Source: Firmicutes bacterium UBA3914 (GTDB lineage: Bacteria; Bacillota; Limnochordia; Darwinibacteriales; Darwinibacteriaceae). Taken from it: DNA of 6,151 nucleotides. The stretch spans positions 4,197-10,347 of the forward strand of contig DGEY01000048.1 in NCBI GenBank assembly GCA_002391385.1, in the 5' to 3' direction. This document shows, one piece after another, positions 5,390 to 6,151 of this stretch (position 1 is the first letter of the stretch; each line of letters opens with the position of its first letter). The notes beneath the pieces are model-generated. The model searched no databases. It was given only the letters and a program-made list of their open reading frames with translations, and was not told the DNA's origin. The translations under genes were made by a program, and so were the position numbers.

Positions 5390-5465
5390 GCCGATGTAGC
5401 TCAGAAGGCAGAGCACTTCCATGGTAAGGAAGGGGTCGCCGGTTCGACTCCGGCCATCGGCTCCA
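5390..5465 (+). tRNA. tRNA-Thr (anticodon GGU)
   Basis: This is a 76-nt cloverleaf with acceptor GCCGATG/CATCGGC, anticodon stem CTTCC/GGAAG, anticodon GGT at 5423-5425 and encoded CCA at 5463-5465. It reads ACC and ACU. The D loop reads AGAAGGCA: the GG pair is kept, but the usual uridines at positions 16, 17 and 20 are replaced by A, A and C, so no D-loop uridine is available for conversion to dihydrouridine. Confidence 0.96.
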
Positions 5466-5485
5466 CCATAGATTTGGGTTAGCAT

Positions 5486-5573
5486 GCGGAAGTGGCGGAA
5501 TTGGCAGACGCGCAAGGTTGAGGGCCTTGTAGGAGCTAATCCTGTAAGGGTTCAAGTCCCTTCTTCCGCACCA
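5486..5573 (+). tRNA. tRNA-Leu (anticodon GAG)
   Basis: This is an 88-nt class II tRNA with a long variable arm (AGGA/TCCT pairing near 5531-5542). The acceptor is GCGGAAG/CTTCCGC, the anticodon stem CAAGG/CCTTG and the anticodon GAG at 5520-5522. The discriminator is A (5570) and CCA is encoded at 5571-5573. It reads CUC and CUU. Confidence 0.96.
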
Positions 5574-5589
5574 GATTTCATATAAGCAT

Positions 5590-5666
5590 GGAGCCGTGGT
5601 GTAGCTGGTTAACACGTCGGCCTGTCACGCCGAAGATCGCGGGTTCGAGTCCCGTCGGTTCCGCCA
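5590..5666 (+). tRNA. tRNA-Asp (anticodon GUC)
   Basis: This is a 77-nt cloverleaf with acceptor GGAGCCG/CGGTTCC, which includes one G-U pair at the fourth position. The anticodon stem is TCGGC/GCCGA, the anticodon GTC at 5624-5626 and the discriminator G (5663), an aspartate identity element. CCA is encoded at 5664-5666. Confidence 0.97.
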
Positions 5667-5673
5667 TCCCTTT

Positions 5674-5749
5674 TGGGGTGTAGCCAAGCTGGTAAGGCAC
5701 AGGACTTTGACTCCTGCATTCCCTGGTTCGAGTCCAGGCACCCCAGCCA
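5674..5749 (+). tRNA. tRNA-Gln (anticodon UUG)
   Basis: This is a 76-nt cloverleaf starting with the weak T1-A72 pair typical of bacterial tRNA-Gln (acceptor TGGGGTG/CACCCCA). The anticodon stem is CAGGA/TCCTG, the anticodon TTG at 5707-5709 and the discriminator G (5746), with CCA encoded at 5747-5749. If the organism uses the indirect amidotransferase route, this tRNA is first charged with glutamate; the sequence does not decide this. Confidence 0.97.
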
Positions 5750-5753
5750 CTGT

Positions 5754-5829
5754 GCCCAGATAGCTCAGTTGGTAGAGCAGGGGACTGAAAATCCCCGTGT
5801 CGCTGGTTCGATTCCGGCTCTGGGCACCA
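5754..5829 (+). tRNA. tRNA-Phe (anticodon GAA)
   Basis: This is a 76-nt cloverleaf with acceptor GCCCAGA/TCTGGGC, anticodon stem GGGGA/TCCCC and loop CTGAAAA, with anticodon GAA at 5787-5789. The discriminator is A and CCA is encoded at 5827-5829. It follows tRNA-Gln after 4 bases. Confidence 0.97.
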
Positions 5830-5841
5830 CTAATCTAACCT

Positions 5842-5918
5842 GGTTGCTTAGCTCAGTTGGTTAGAGTGCTGCTTTGACATGGCAGAGGTCGCTGGTTCGA
5901 ATCCAGCAGCAACCACCA
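5842..5918 (+). tRNA. tRNA-Val (anticodon GAC)
   Basis: This is a 77-nt cloverleaf with acceptor GGTTGCT/AGCAACC, anticodon stem CTGCT/GGCAG (closing T-G pair) and anticodon GAC at 5876-5878. CCA is encoded at 5916-5918. It reads GUC and GUU, complementing the UAC isoacceptor at the head of the same cluster. A run of seven T residues (5922-5928) follows 3 nt after its CCA. Confidence 0.97.
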
Positions 5919-5932
5919 TTCTTTTTTTGCCC

Positions 5933-6008
5933 GCCCCCATCGTCTAGCGGCCTAGGACACCGCCCTTTCACGGCGAAGGCACCGGTTCAAATCCGGTTGG
6001 GGGTGCCA
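5933..6008 (+). tRNA. tRNA-Glu (anticodon UUC)
   Basis: This is a 76-nt cloverleaf with acceptor GCCCCCA/TGGGGGT, giving a G1-U72 wobble at the end of the stem. The anticodon loop is CTTTCAC with anticodon TTC at 5967-5969. The anticodon stem CCGCC/GGCGA has four pairs plus a C-A mismatch at its outer end. CCA is encoded at 6006-6008. It reads GAA and GAG. Confidence 0.96.
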
Positions 6009-6012
6009 TGTT

Positions 6013-6088
<76 letters not shown>

Positions 6089-6101
6089 ATTAAAACATAG
6101 T

Positions 6102-6127
6102 AAAGACCGCACTTGGCGGTCTTTTTT
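6102..6127 (+). terminator. Intrinsic terminator of the tRNA cluster
   Basis: AAAGACCGC (6102-6110) pairs with GCGGTCTTT (6116-6124) around a 5-nt loop and runs into six T residues (6122-6127). It lies 13 nt after the last tRNA and closes the operon that starts at the 5154-5182 promoter. Confidence 0.93.
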
Positions 6128-6129
6128 CA

Positions 6130-6151
6130 TGTGCGCCACGCATGGCGCGTA
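6130..6151. other. GC-rich inverted repeat at the window edge
   Basis: GCGCCA (6133-6138) and TGGCGC (6143-6148) pair around CGCA. If formed as RNA, G-U pairs could extend the stem to 6130/6151. It is cut by the window end, so it may belong to the next transcription unit or a dispersed repeat. Confidence 0.3.

Noticed and set aside
5184..5615. Long minus-strand ORFs (5184-5615 and 5252-5515) with repeated motifs such as GRRDLNPYRISS and SGRRDSNSQPSRWQRDALP
   Set aside because: They are antisense readings of the tRNA genes. The repeated peptide motifs arise from the conserved tRNA T arms and acceptor stems and are a known source of false hypothetical proteins.
5673..5864. Plus-strand ORF of 63 codons
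   Set aside because: It overlaps tRNA-Gln, tRNA-Phe and the start of tRNA-Val(GAC). It has no ribosome binding site, and its peptide simply translates tRNA sequence.

Overview
The window reads as chromosomal DNA of a GC-rich, Gram-positive-like bacterium. A Bacillota (Firmicutes) lineage is my inference. It rests on strong AGGAGG/GGGAGG-type ribosome binding sites, GTG starts, simple intrinsic terminators, and a long single-strand tRNA cluster in which all ten genes encode their own CCA end. I cannot name a genus.

Positions 1-2380 (+ strand) hold part of a dipeptide/oligopeptide-type (Opp/Dpp/Nik family) ABC importer operon. The order is the C-terminal part of a family 5 substrate-binding lipoprotein (cut by the window start), a DppB-like permease and a DppC-like permease. 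A perfect 11-bp hairpin without a U-tract separates the binding protein from the permeases; it probably sets their relative expression. The two ATPases are not downstream, so they must lie upstream or elsewhere.

Positions 2457-3716 (+) encode a YeiH-type 'putative sulfate exporter' membrane protein. Its leader carries nested inverted repeats that overlap its start codon. It converges on a minus-strand reductase of the RibD C-terminal/DHFR-like fold (3720-4436), with only 3 bp between the stop codons. Upstream of that reductase, also on the minus strand, is a small exported protein of unknown function (4552-4977). A strong intrinsic terminator lies between these two minus-strand genes, just before the reductase's ribosome binding site, so the reductase may depend on readthrough or attenuation.

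Positions 4978-5153 hold no gene that I can support. A consensus-like promoter (TTGACA, 17 bp, TATACT) at 5154-5182 then drives a ten-gene tRNA cluster (5220-6088): Val(UAC), Gly(GCC), Thr(GGU), Leu(GAG), Asp(GUC), Gln(UUG), Phe(GAA), Val(GAC), Glu(UUC), Ala(GGC). A clear intrinsic terminator closes it at 6102-6127.

Most of the window is ordinary housekeeping and transport DNA. I saw no CRISPR array, transposon, phage gene or toxin-antitoxin pair, and nothing that makes a convincing case for a new multi-gene system. The most interesting points are regulatory RNA structures (496-521, 2406-2464, 4456-4548) and the uncharacterised exported protein.
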